Assembly: GCA_022822245.1 (NCBI GenBank)
Contig: JAJECB010000261.1
Location: 1 to 8,287 of the forward strand
Length of the DNA: 8,287 nt
DNA from: Gammaproteobacteria bacterium
Lineage (GTDB): Bacteria; Pseudomonadota; Gammaproteobacteria; HK1
Direction: 5' to 3'
The notes below the pieces were generated by a model that was given only the letters and a program-made list of their open reading frames with translations, ran no database searches and was not told the origin of the DNA. Position 1 is the first letter of the stretch. Each line of letters starts with the position of its first letter. Shown here piece after piece: positions 1-8,287 of the stretch. A program made the translations under genes and the position numbers.

Positions 1-392
1 CGGGCTTCGCCGTCGTCGGGGCCGGGTGCGCCGGGAGGGCGAGCCCGCTCCGCCCCGCGGGCCGGGGGCGGTGCGAGGTGGTTCCGCCACGGACCGGGCG
101 GGGTCCGTGACCGCGGGTCGGTGGCCGGGGCGGCGGGCCGCCGGCGGATGCGCCCCCGCCCTTGCCAGTACGCCTCGAAGAGGTCGTCGAAGCGCTCCCA
201 TTCCTCCTTGCGGCCGGCGAGGAGGGACTTGAGGCCGAGCCGGACCTCGCGCGGGTCGCACCCGTCGATGTCGCCGAGCAGATCGAGGGCCGCCGCTGAC
301 TCACCCGGCCCGAGCGCGAAGTCGTTCCGCCGCAGGTGGGCGACGAACCCCGCGACCCGCCCCGCCAACGCTTCTGCGCCAATGCGGCTCAT
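1..392 (-). CDS. coxE: CoxE-like VWA-family CO dehydrogenase maturation protein, N-terminal part (runs off the left edge)
   Basis: Reading leftward from an ATG at 392, 130 codons stay open to the window edge, so only the N-terminal third or so is present. The start reads MSRIGAEALAGRVAGFVAHL, followed by LRRNDFALGPGE and a conserved stretch around residues 45-75 (DPREVRLGLKSLLAGRKEEW, then FDDLFEAYW). This is how CoxE-type proteins begin before their C-terminal von Willebrand A domain, which is not in the window. From about residue 85 the chain becomes Pro/Arg-rich and looks like a linker. In Oligotropha (Afipia) carboxidovorans, CoxE follows CoxD and takes part in assembling the Mo-Cu site of CO dehydrogenase. 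The gene starts 17 bp after the coxD stop, as expected for one operon. I see only a weak ribosome binding site. Identity is inferred from the N-terminal pattern and gene order; the VWA metal-binding motif cannot be checked here. Confidence 0.8.
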   Translation of the reverse strand, partial: MSRIGAEALAGRVAGFVAHLRRNDFALGPGESAAALDLLGDIDGCDPREVRLGLKSLLAGRKEEWERFDDLFEAYWQGRGRIRRRPAAPATDPRSRTPPGPWRNHLAPPPARGAERARPPGAPGPDDGEA

Positions 393-1326
393 CGGGAAAA
401 CGTTCCAGGTCAGGCGGCGGCGCGGTCGGCGATGCGGGCGAGCACCTCGGGGGTGATCGAGGCGCGGTCGGACTCGGTCTTGAGGAGGCAGACGAGGCTT
501 GCCCGAAGCGCCTCGGGGTCGCCCGCGAGGCTCTCGACCTCGAGATCGAGGAGGGCCGCGACCCAGTCGAGGGTCTCCGCGATCCCCGGCTTCTTCTCGA
601 GGTCCTCGCGCCGGAGCGCGTCGATGAAGCGCACGACCTGGCCGGCGAGCCGCTCGCCCGCCCCCGGCACCCGGGCGCGCAGGATGGCGAGCTCGCGCTC
701 CGGATCCGGGAACGCTACCCACGCGTAGAGGCAGCGGCGCCGGAGCGCGTCGGAGAGGTCGCGGGTGCGGTTCGCGGTAAGGATGACGTGGGGGACGCTC
801 TTCGCCCGGATCGTGCCTAGCTCCGGCACCGACACCTGGAAGTCCGAGAGCACCTCCAGCAGGTACGCCTCGAATTCCTCGTCGGCGCGGTCGATCTCGT
901 CGATGAGGAGCACCGGCGCCTCGTCCTGGGTGATCGCCTCGAGGAGCGGCCGGCGCAGGAGATAGCGCTCGGAGAAGATCCGCTCCTCGGTCTCGTCCGC
1001 GCTCTCGTCGTCCTCACGGGCCTTGATGGCGAGGAGCTGGCGCTGGTAGTTCCACTCGTAGATCGCCGCCGCCGCGTCGAGCCCCTCGTAGCACTGGAGC
1101 CGGATGAGGCGAGCGCCCGTCGCCGTCGCGAACGCCTTCGCGACCTCGGTCTTCCCGACTCCCGCCTCCCCCTCGACGAGGAGCGGCCGGCGCAGGCGAA
1201 GCGCGAGGTGGAGCGCCATCGCGAGCGCGTCGTCGGCGATGTAGCCGACCGAAGCGAGCCGTGCCCTGAGCGTCTCGACCTTCAGCGTCCCGCCTGGAGT
1301 CGACCCACCCGGAGTCGTCCCGCCCT

Positions 1327-4244
<2,918 letters not shown>

Positions 4245-4274
4245 CGGGATTCCTCGAAGGTTGTCTTTCCCGTG

Positions 4275-4290
4275 CGCCCCCGGGGGGGCG
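4275..4290. repeat. GC-only palindrome in the coxM-coxS gap
   Basis: CGCCCCC and GGGGGCG pair around a two-base GG spacer. In the transcript this would be a very stable seven-pair hairpin, about 30 bases before the coxS start codon. No T-run follows in the direction of transcription, so a classical terminator is unlikely. It could instead protect or process the message and so set coxM against coxSL levels; that role is inference. Confidence 0.4.
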
Positions 4291-4311
4291 GGCGGACCGG
4301 ACCCTTCCGGC

Positions 4312-5190
4312 TCAGGCGCCGGTGACCGCGATGGCCTGGTCGCGGGACGCCTCGACGGCGCGCCGCACCATCACCCCGGCAATGTGGCGCCGGTAGTCCG
4401 GGGGGCCGCGCGGGTCCACGTCCGGGCGCGTGATCGCCTTCGCGGCATCGGCGGCCCGGGCGATCGTGCCGGCGTCGAGGCGGCTTCCGGCGAGGATGGA
4501 CCCGGCCTCCTCGGCGAAGAGGGTGGTGTCGCCGACGTTGGTGAGGGATACCGCCGCGCTCTCGCAGGTCTCGCCGGAAAGGCTGAGGACCACCGCGGCG
4601 GCGGCGGTGGCGTAGTCTCCGATCTTCCGCTTCTGCTTGCAGTACGCTGCCCCGTGGCGCCGGGGCGGGACGGGGAACTCGATCGCGGTCAGGATCTCGT
4701 CGTCCGCGCGGGCGGTGGCGTACGGCCCGTGGTAGAAGGTGCGGGAGCTGACCCGGCGGGTGCCGTTCGATCCCGCGAGCACGTAGGCGGCATCGAGGGC
4801 CTGCATCGCGGCCGGCATGTCGTTGCCGGCGTCGCCGTTCGCGAGGTTGCCCCCGACCGTGCCGCAGTAGCGCACCTGGGGGTCGGCGATCTGGAGCGCG
4901 GTCTCCCGAAGGAGGGAGCACGCCGCGGTGAGCGCCGCACACTCGGCGATCTCGCGCTGGGTGACCATGGCGCCGATGGTGACCGTCCCTCCGTCGATCG
5001 AGATGCCCTTGAGCTCACTCACGTCCTGGAGGTCGATCACGTGCTCCGGCGCGGCGAGCCGGAGCTTCATCATCGGAACCAGGCTGTGGCCGCCCGCCAT
5101 CACCCGGCTCTCGTCGCCGAGCCGGGCGACGAGGCCGACCGCTTCGCCGAGCGAGCCCGGACGGTGGTACTCGAAACTCCCGGGGATCAT
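4312..5190 (-). CDS. coxM: Carbon monoxide dehydrogenase, medium (FAD) subunit
   Basis: CoxM is the flavoprotein subunit that takes electrons from the CoxS clusters through FAD and hands them to the quinone pool or respiratory chain. The protein has 292 residues; the family is about 285-290. The FAD-binding motifs of the vanillyl-alcohol-oxidase-like fold are present: AGGHS at residues 32-36 and TVGG at 111-114, followed by [13 protein letters not shown]. Tyr193 in KIGDYATAA matches the flavin-proximal tyrosine of the known CODH medium subunit. The start at 5190 is supported by GAGGA six bases upstream and by the family's usual opening [12 protein letters not shown] longer reading adds 40 unconserved residues from the leader region. 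This is the first gene of the cox unit, in the classical M-S-L order, and reads divergently from rpmH. Confidence 0.96.
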   Translation of the reverse strand: MIPGSFEYHRPGSLGEAVGLVARLGDESRVMAGGHSLVPMMKLRLAAPEHVIDLQDVSELKGISIDGGTVTIGAMVTQREIAECAALTAACSLLRETALQIADPQVRYCGTVGGNLANGDAGNDMPAAMQALDAAYVLAGSNGTRRVSSRTFYHGPYATARADDEILTAIEFPVPPRRHGAAYCKQKRKIGDYATAAAAVVLSLSGETCESAAVSLTNVGDTTLFAEEAGSILAGSRLDAGTIARAADAAKAITRPDVDPRGPPDYRRHIAGVMVRRAVEASRDQAIAVTGA

Positions 5191-5256
5191 GTGCGTTCCT
5201 CTTGTGTTCGACCGTGCCTCTCGTCCGCTTCCTCCGTCGAATCCTCCTGCTTCGGC

Positions 5257-5281
5257 CTTCCGTTGCTCGAACGAGCGGAAG
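5257..5281. repeat. Interrupted palindrome in the coxM leader
   Basis: CTTCC and GGAAG flank GCTCG-AA-CGAGC, with three unpaired bases (GTT) on one side. It lies just downstream of the expected transcription start of the proposed coxM promoter and about 67 bases before the coxM ATG. It could be a regulator-binding site or a 5'-UTR hairpin. I cannot assign a regulator. Confidence 0.35.
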
Positions 5282-5292
5282 CCCCGCCCGGC

Positions 5293-5321
5293 ATCGTAAG
5301 CCAGAGTCACGGGGGAGACAA
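5293..5321 (-). promoter_or_regulatory. Putative sigma70 promoter for the cox operon
   Basis: On the minus strand TTGTCT (5321-5316) and TACGAT (5298-5293) are separated by exactly 17 bp. Each matches four of six consensus bases. Transcription would begin near 5286, giving a leader of about 95 bases before coxM. The match is moderate, and in a high-GC genome a regulated cox promoter may use an activator, so this is a prediction. Confidence 0.4.
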
Positions 5322-5352
5322 CGAAGGACAGTGGCTCACGACCCCGGGCGCG

Positions 5353-5381
5353 TTGAAATTTCCTGCCCTCGTCGTTATCCT
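5353..5381 (+). promoter_or_regulatory. Putative sigma70 promoter for rpmH-rnpA-yidD-yidC
   Basis: TTGAAA (5353-5358, five of six consensus bases) and TATCCT (5376-5381, four of six) have an ideal 17-bp spacer. Transcription would start near 5388, about 40 bases before the rpmH ATG. The -35 box lies 31 bp from the -35 of the divergent coxM promoter, so the two would fire back to back. Confidence 0.55.
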
Positions 5382-5427
5382 TCGGCGCCCTTGGGCCGCC
5401 CCCGGTTCACACCGAAGTGCATACCGA

Positions 5428-5562
5428 ATGAAGAGAACGTTTCAGCCGAGCGTCCGCCGCGCGAAACGCCGCCGCGGATTCCGCGCCAAGATGCGCACGC
5501 GCGCGGGGCGGCGGACCATCAAGGCGCGGCGGGCCAAGGGCCGGGCGCGCCTGGCGTCGTGA
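5428..5562 (+). CDS. rpmH: 50S ribosomal protein L34
   Basis: This 44-residue, extremely basic protein is ribosomal protein L34 of the large subunit. It opens MKRTFQPS and ends [13 protein letters not shown]; the central [12 protein letters not shown] is the family signature. Length and both termini match bacterial L34 (44-46 residues). It is the first gene of the conserved rpmH-rnpA-yidD-yidC cluster. The ATG has only a weak ribosome binding site (GAAG about a dozen bases upstream). In many bacteria the divergent gene upstream is dnaA; here it is coxM. Confidence 0.97.
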   Translation: MKRTFQPSVRRAKRRRGFRAKMRTRAGRRTIKARRAKGRARLAS

Positions 5563-5566
5563 GCCG

Positions 5567-5935
5567 CTGACGCTGGCTCGCGACCGTTCGTTCGGAAGCG
5601 ACCGACGGCTCCGTACCAGGCACGATTTCCAGCGGGTATTCGAAGATCCGGTCCGCTCGTCCGACCGGTACTTCTCGGTCCTCGCCCGTGCCCGGAGCGC
5701 CGGGCCGGCACGGCTCGGGATCGCGGTGGCGAAGAAGCGAATCCGCCGCGCGAACCGGCGCAACCGCCTGAAACGGCTGGTCCGCGAATGCTTCCGGGAG
5801 AACCAGGATCAACTCTCAGGACTGGACCTCGTGGTGGTCGCCCTCGCGACCGCGGACCAGGCGGCCGGGGCGGTCCTCCGGGGCTCGCTCGAACGGCACT
5901 GGACGACGCTGGCCGAGCGATGCAGATTGCCCTGA
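5567..5935 (+). CDS. rnpA: Ribonuclease P protein component (non-canonical start)
   Basis: RnpA is the protein cofactor of RNase P, which with the RNA subunit removes 5' leaders from tRNA precursors. The family core is clear: [20 protein letters not shown] (about residues 53-72) contains the RNR motif. It is preceded by the usual substrate-binding N-terminal part ([20 protein letters not shown], then [10 protein letters not shown]) and followed by GLDLVVVAL. No ATG, GTG or TTG exists in this frame before the GTG at 5726, which would delete the first third of the fold. The only possible initiators near the expected place are CTG codons at 5567 and 5573. From 5567 the protein has 122 residues, the normal size (E. 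coli 119). The CTG at 5567 is four bases after the rpmH stop, suggesting coupling. A sequence error near the start is the main alternative. The end overlaps yidD by 16 bp. Confidence 0.85.
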   Translation: MTLARDRSFGSDRRLRTRHDFQRVFEDPVRSSDRYFSVLARARSAGPARLGIAVAKKRIRRANRRNRLKRLVRECFRENQDQLSGLDLVVVALATADQAAGAVLRGSLERHWTTLAERCRLP

Positions 5936-6276
5936 TCGCTCTCGTCAAGGCGTACCGGTACGTGGTGAGTCCGCTCATCGGACCGAGCTGCCGGTTCCAT
6001 CCGAGCTGCTCGGAGTATGCCGTCGGCGCGCTCCGCCGTTTCGGGGCGCTCCGCGGGTCGTGGCTCGCCGCCCGGCGCATCGCGCGCTGCCATCCCTGGC
6101 ACCCGGGCGGGTACGATCCGGTTCCCTCCGGTCCGCCCTCCGATAACCCCCGCTCATATGTAGGTACTTATAAGTCATTGATCTATCAAATCGTCTGTCG
6201 CCTGCAAGCGGGCCGCGGGGCTCCCGAAGCTCCGGTTCGGATCGGATCGCAAGATTCGGCCGATATAGATCAATGA
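5920..6276 (+). CDS. yidD: Membrane protein insertion efficiency factor YidD, C-terminus extended by an inserted element
   Basis: YidD is a small inner-membrane-associated protein that assists YidC in inserting membrane proteins. The family signature is complete: [20 protein letters not shown] (12-31), [12 protein letters not shown], then [13 protein letters not shown] (57-69). Four conserved cysteines (C24, C30, C57 and context) and an N-terminal amphipathic helix fit the family. The ATG at 5920 lies inside the end of rnpA. The normal protein would end at residue 78 (..SDNPR); the usual length is 70-90. Here a 142-bp element has split the original TAG, and translation continues with [11 protein letters not shown] and about 29 more residues, to a TGA at 6274 in the right terminal repeat, giving 118 residues. 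Residues 79-118 are therefore element-encoded. The core is intact, so function may be kept. Confidence 0.92.
   Translation: MQIALIALVKAYRYVVSPLIGPSCRFHPSCSEYAVGALRRFGALRGSWLAARRIARCHPWHPGGYDPVPSGPPSDNPRSYVGTYKSLIYQIVCRLQAGRGAPEAPVRIGSQDSADIDQ
6145..6154. repeat. Left target-site duplication (10 bp)
   Basis: AACCCCCGCT directly precedes the element's left end and is repeated exactly at 6297-6306 after its right end. In this copy it encodes the last yidD codons (N-P-R) plus the T that was the first base of the original stop codon. Confidence 0.95.
6155..6186 (+). repeat. Left terminal inverted repeat (32 bp)
   Basis: It begins CATATGTAGGTACTTATAAG and ends ATTGATCTAT. It is the exact reverse complement of 6265-6296; the match stops at base 33. 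It contains two self-palindromes, CATATG at the tip and ACTTATAAGT inside. In the yidD frame it is fully open and reads as [10 protein letters not shown]. Confidence 0.96.
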
Positions 6277-6296
6277 CTTATAAGTACCTACATATG
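6265..6296 (-). repeat. Right terminal inverted repeat (32 bp)
   Basis: It is the exact reverse complement of the left repeat. It contains the TGA (6274-6276) that now ends yidD. Its outer end lies 20 bases before the yidC ribosome binding site. Confidence 0.96.
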
Positions 6297-6306
6297 AACC
6301 CCCGCT
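6297..6306. repeat. Right target-site duplication (10 bp)
   Basis: The second copy of AACCCCCGCT is followed by AG (6307-6308). Joined to the left flank without the element, it restores ..CGC TAG, the original yidD stop codon. Confidence 0.95.
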
Positions 6307-6316
6307 AGCGCGACTT

Positions 6317-6322
6317 GAGGAG
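6317..6322 (+). promoter_or_regulatory. Ribosome binding site for the GTG start of yidC
   Basis: GAGGAG lies eight bases before the GTG at 6331 and supports that codon as the yidC start. It lies outside the inserted element, so yidC kept its own initiation signal. Confidence 0.75.
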
Positions 6323-6330
6323 CGGCGCCC

Positions 6331-8064
6331 GTGCCCGTCGAACAACTGCGTCCCATCCTGCTCATCGGTCTCGCGGTGGTGGGCTTCCTGCTGTGGCAGG
6401 AATGGCAGGAAGATTTCGGCCCGGGCGCACAGCGCGAACCGGCCCCCGCGGTGCGCGACACGCCGGTGCCACGGGACTTGCCGGATCCGGGTCGGACGAG
6501 CCGCGGGGATTCCCCCGCCGCCGCCCCCGCCCGGACGCCTGCCCCCGGCACCGACACCACGGGAGCCCCCGACATCCCCTCGGCGACGGATGTGCCGACC
6601 TCCACCGCCGAGCCGGCTCCGACCCCCGCCCCAGCCGCTTCGGCCGGCGTGGTGACGGTCCGCACCGACGCGCTCACCGTCCGCATCGATCCGCGGGGCG
6701 GCACCATCTGGCACGTGGCACTGAACCGCTACCCGATCGAGCTCGAGGAGCCGGACCGCCCGTTTGTACTCATGGACGACCGGGCGGGGCTCCTGTACGT
6801 CGCGGAGTCGGGCATCGTGGGGGCGTCCGCCCCGGACCACCACGCGGTTCTGGCCCCCGAGCAGAACGATTACGAGCTCGCCCCCGGAGCCGAACGGCTC
6901 GACGTCCGCCTTCACTGGGAGAGCGAGGACGGGGTCCGGATCGCCAAGGTGTTCGAGTTCGCGCGCGACAGCTACGAGATCGGTGTGCGCTACGAGATCG
7001 ACAACCGGTCCTCGCTTTCCTGGACGGGAGAGCCCTACGGGCATTTCCGGCGGGTGCCGCCCGAGGACTCGGGCGGACTCGGCACCATCTACACGTACAC
7101 CGGCGCGGTCCTTTCGAGCCCCGACAAGCCCTACGAGAAGATCGACTTCGACGACATGGAGTCCGAGGACCTCGACCGCGAGGTCCGCGATGGCTGGATG
7201 GCCATGATCCAGCACTACTTCGCGAGCGCCTGGATCCCGGAGCGGTCCGTGGTGGCCCGGTACTACACCAAGGCGCTGCCCAATCGGGAGTTCCTCGCGG
7301 GTCTGGTGGCCCCTCCGGTCACGGTGGCCCCGGGGACGAGCGGCGAGATGCGCCTCAAGCTCTTCGCGGGGCCCAAGGTGCAGGCCCGCCTCGAGGCGGC
7401 CGCGCCGGGGCTCAAGCGCACCGTGGACTACGGGTGGCTGTTCTTCATCGCCCAGCCCCTGTACATCGCCCTCGAGTTCATCCACGACTACGTGAGGAAC
7501 TGGGGGTGGGCCATCATTCTCCTCACCTTCCTCATCAAGCTCGCCTTCTACCACCTCTCCGCCGCGAGCTATCGCTCGATGGCGCGCATGCGCAAGCTCT
7601 CGCCCAGGATCCAGACCCTGCGGGACCGCCACGCGGGCGATCGGCAGAAGATGAACCAGGCGATGATGGAGCTCTACAAGAAGGAGAAGATCAATCCGCT
7701 CGGCGGGTGCCTGCCCATCGTCGTCCAGATCCCCGTCTTCATCGCGCTCTACTGGGTGCTGCTCGAGACGGTGGAGCTTCGCCAGGCGCCATTCATCTTC
7801 TGGCTGAACGACCTCGCCACGCACGATCCCTTCTTCGTGCTCCCGGTGCTCATGGGGGCGTCGATGTTCCTTCAGCAGCGCCTCAGCCCCACCCCCCCGG
7901 ACCCCATCCAGGCGAAGGTGATGATGTTCCTGCCGATCATCTTCACCGGGTTCTTCCTGTTCTTCCCCTCCGGCCTCGTGCTCTACTGGTTCGTCAACAA
8001 CCTGCTGTCCATCGCCCAGCAATGGGTCATCACCAAGCGGATCGAGGGCGGCAAGGCGACCTGA
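6331..8064 (+). CDS. yidC: Membrane protein insertase YidC
   Basis: YidC (Oxa1 family) inserts and folds inner-membrane proteins, alone or with SecYEG. The 577-residue protein has the Gram-negative layout. A first membrane segment is at about 8-23 (ILLIGLAVVGFLLWQEW). A Pro/Ala/Thr-rich linker follows at about 30-105, then the periplasmic P1 domain at about 107-345. The conserved core has membrane segments near 390-410, 456-480, 497-514 and 530-557. Family motifs include SMARMR, KEKINPLGGCLPI, ELRQAPF and FPSGLVLYW. The groove's positive residue (Arg366 in E. coli) is Lys403 (TFLIKLAFYHL), as I recall for Pseudomonas. The usual Pro after it (FYPL/FFPL) is His. The start is GTG, and MPVEQLRPILLIGLAVVGF aligns with the usual N-terminus. 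The C-terminal tail is short. It is last in the rpmH unit, now 54 bp after the extended yidD. Confidence 0.97.
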   Translation: MPVEQLRPILLIGLAVVGFLLWQEWQEDFGPGAQREPAPAVRDTPVPRDLPDPGRTSRGDSPAAAPARTPAPGTDTTGAPDIPSATDVPTSTAEPAPTPAPAASAGVVTVRTDALTVRIDPRGGTIWHVALNRYPIELEEPDRPFVLMDDRAGLLYVAESGIVGASAPDHHAVLAPEQNDYELAPGAERLDVRLHWESEDGVRIAKVFEFARDSYEIGVRYEIDNRSSLSWTGEPYGHFRRVPPEDSGGLGTIYTYTGAVLSSPDKPYEKIDFDDMESEDLDREVRDGWMAMIQHYFASAWIPERSVVARYYTKALPNREFLAGLVAPPVTVAPGTSGEMRLKLFAGPKVQARLEAAAPGLKRTVDYGWLFFIAQPLYIALEFIHDYVRNWGWAIILLTFLIKLAFYHLSAASYRSMARMRKLSPRIQTLRDRHAGDRQKMNQAMMELYKKEKINPLGGCLPIVVQIPVFIALYWVLLETVELRQAPFIFWLNDLATHDPFFVLPVLMGASMFLQQRLSPTPPDPIQAKVMMFLPIIFTGFFLFFPSGLVLYWFVNNLLSIAQQWVITKRIEGGKAT

Positions 8065-8083
8065 GGGCGAGGGCCGCTCCCCC

Positions 8084-8106
8084 GGGCCGCGCTGCGGTGC
8101 CGGCCC
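8084..8106 (+). terminator. Possible hairpin after yidC
   Basis: GGGCCG (8084-8089) and CGGCCC (8101-8106) can pair, extended inward by GC/GC with one bulged C. It begins 20 bases after the yidC stop. No clear T-run follows, only a later AATATTT (8115-8121), so a factor-independent terminator is uncertain. The rest of 8065-8202 holds no gene that I can see and is visibly lower in GC than the flanks. Confidence 0.25.
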
Positions 8107-8202
8107 CCAGCCGCAATATTTCACCGATGTCTTGGCTAGCGGACACCAATCTGCTTGCGTTAGTGGGTCGTACTCCCTCAAGCCGCTTCGACGTAGTGTC
8201 AG

Positions 8203-8287
8203 CTACGCCTTCAGCAGCGCGAATGCGCTCTTTCGGTCCGTGCGGCCCACTACCACAAGCATCTTGGCGCCCTCGCGACGAACATCG
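8203..8287 (-). CDS. C-terminal end of an unidentified convergent protein (partial)
   Basis: On the minus strand an open frame enters from the right edge and ends at a TAG (8205-8203), giving 27 codons: DVRREGAKMLVVVGRT followed by DRKSAFALLKA. The hydrophobic MLVVVG strand and the charged ends look like real protein, but 27 residues are too few to recognise a family. It converges on yidC. The gene expected after yidC in many gammaproteobacteria is mnmE on the plus strand, and it is not seen here. A short palindrome (CGTAG-TGTCAG-CTACG, 8191-8206) overlaps the stop. It may be a chance frame; coding status is moderately supported only. Confidence 0.35.
   Translation of the reverse strand, partial: DVRREGAKMLVVVGRTDRKSAFALLKA

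Larger units (their letters stand above)
6155..6296. mobile_element. 142-bp MITE-like element with 32-bp terminal inverted repeats
   Basis: The element is bounded by perfect 32-bp inverted repeats and a perfect 10-bp direct duplication of the target, the marks of a transposase-mediated insertion. It is too small to encode a transposase, so it would need one in trans (a non-autonomous MITE). The repeats are AT-rich (9 of 32 G+C) while the 78-bp core is GC-rich (51 of 78), so the core resembles the host and the ends do not. The core contains its own small stem, CCGAA and TTCGG around seven bases (6224-6240). A 10-bp duplication is compatible with several families, including IS4 (IS231 group) and ISAs1. 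The outer CAT and the ACTTATAAG block faintly recall IS231-type ends, but I cannot assign a family. Perfect repeats and duplication suggest a recent insertion. Confidence 0.92.

Noticed and set aside
5191..5310. Longer coxM reading starting at 5310
   Set aside because: It would include the leader palindrome and add 40 unconserved residues. The ATG at 5190 has a good ribosome binding site and matches known CoxM starts.
5375..5383. TTATCCTTC as a DnaA box and a replication origin
   Set aside because: It matches only six of nine bases of TTATNCACA, stands alone, and is better explained as the -10 region of the rpmH promoter.
6224..6248. tRNA-like TPsiC arm in the element core (GGTTCGGAT)
   Set aside because: Only a short resemblance; no acceptor, D or anticodon stems can be built around it.
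6265..6296. Outward promoter from the element driving yidC (TATAAG at 6279-6284)
   Set aside because: The -10-like box is good, but no -35-like sequence lies 16-19 bp upstream; those positions are GC-rich and unlike TTGACA.
6155..6296. The inverted repeats as a bidirectional terminator, a CRISPR repeat pair or an integron site
   Set aside because: There is no T-run after the stem and no spacer-repeat periodicity. The exact 10-bp flanking duplication points to transposition.
8105..8165. Insertion-sequence terminus near 8110-8150
   Set aside because: The composition shift is suggestive, but I found no matching inverted end or target duplication within the window, so I report only the break and not an element.

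Overview
The window is about two thirds G+C or more and looks like the chromosome of a high-GC proteobacterium. YidC has the gammaproteobacterial layout: a large periplasmic domain, five membrane segments, and a C-terminal core that reads like Pseudomonas or Chromatiales YidC. A Chromatiales-type gammaproteobacterium is my best guess, but this is inference from remembered family sequences, not a database match. Two divergent transcription units start from a shared 237-bp intergenic region (5191-5427).

Left unit, minus strand (5321 down to 1 and beyond): coxM-coxS-coxL-coxD-coxE, the genes of a form I aerobic carbon monoxide dehydrogenase and two of its maturation factors. CoxM (FAD), CoxS (two 2Fe-2S clusters) and CoxL (Mo-Cu cofactor) form the enzyme that oxidises CO to CO2 and passes electrons to the respiratory chain. 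CoxL has the form I signature AYRCSFR, including the copper-binding cysteine. CoxD (MoxR-type AAA+ ATPase) and CoxE (VWA-type, cut by the window edge) act in cofactor maturation. The genes are tightly packed or overlapping, apart from a 67-bp gap between coxM and coxS.

Right unit, plus strand (5353 to 8064): rpmH-rnpA-yidD-yidC, the conserved bacterial cluster for ribosomal protein L34, the RNase P protein, and two membrane-protein insertion factors. In many bacteria dnaA lies divergently upstream of rpmH. Here the cox cluster takes that place, so the neighbourhood is rearranged. No mnmE follows yidC in the visible 223 bp. Instead there is a stretch of visibly lower GC and the C-terminal end of an unidentified convergent gene.

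The most striking feature is a 142-bp mobile-element-like insertion (6155-6296) between yidD and yidC. It has perfect 32-bp terminal inverted repeats that are very AT-rich (9 of 32 G+C), a GC-rich 78-bp core (51 of 78 G+C), and a perfect 10-bp target duplication. It encodes no transposase and fits a MITE. It landed inside the yidD stop codon: removing the element and one duplication copy restores a TAG after 78 codons. The present gene instead reads through the element and ends inside the right inverted repeat at 118 codons.

A second oddity is rnpA. Its conserved N-terminal region has no in-frame ATG, GTG or TTG, so CTG initiation or a sequence error has to be considered.
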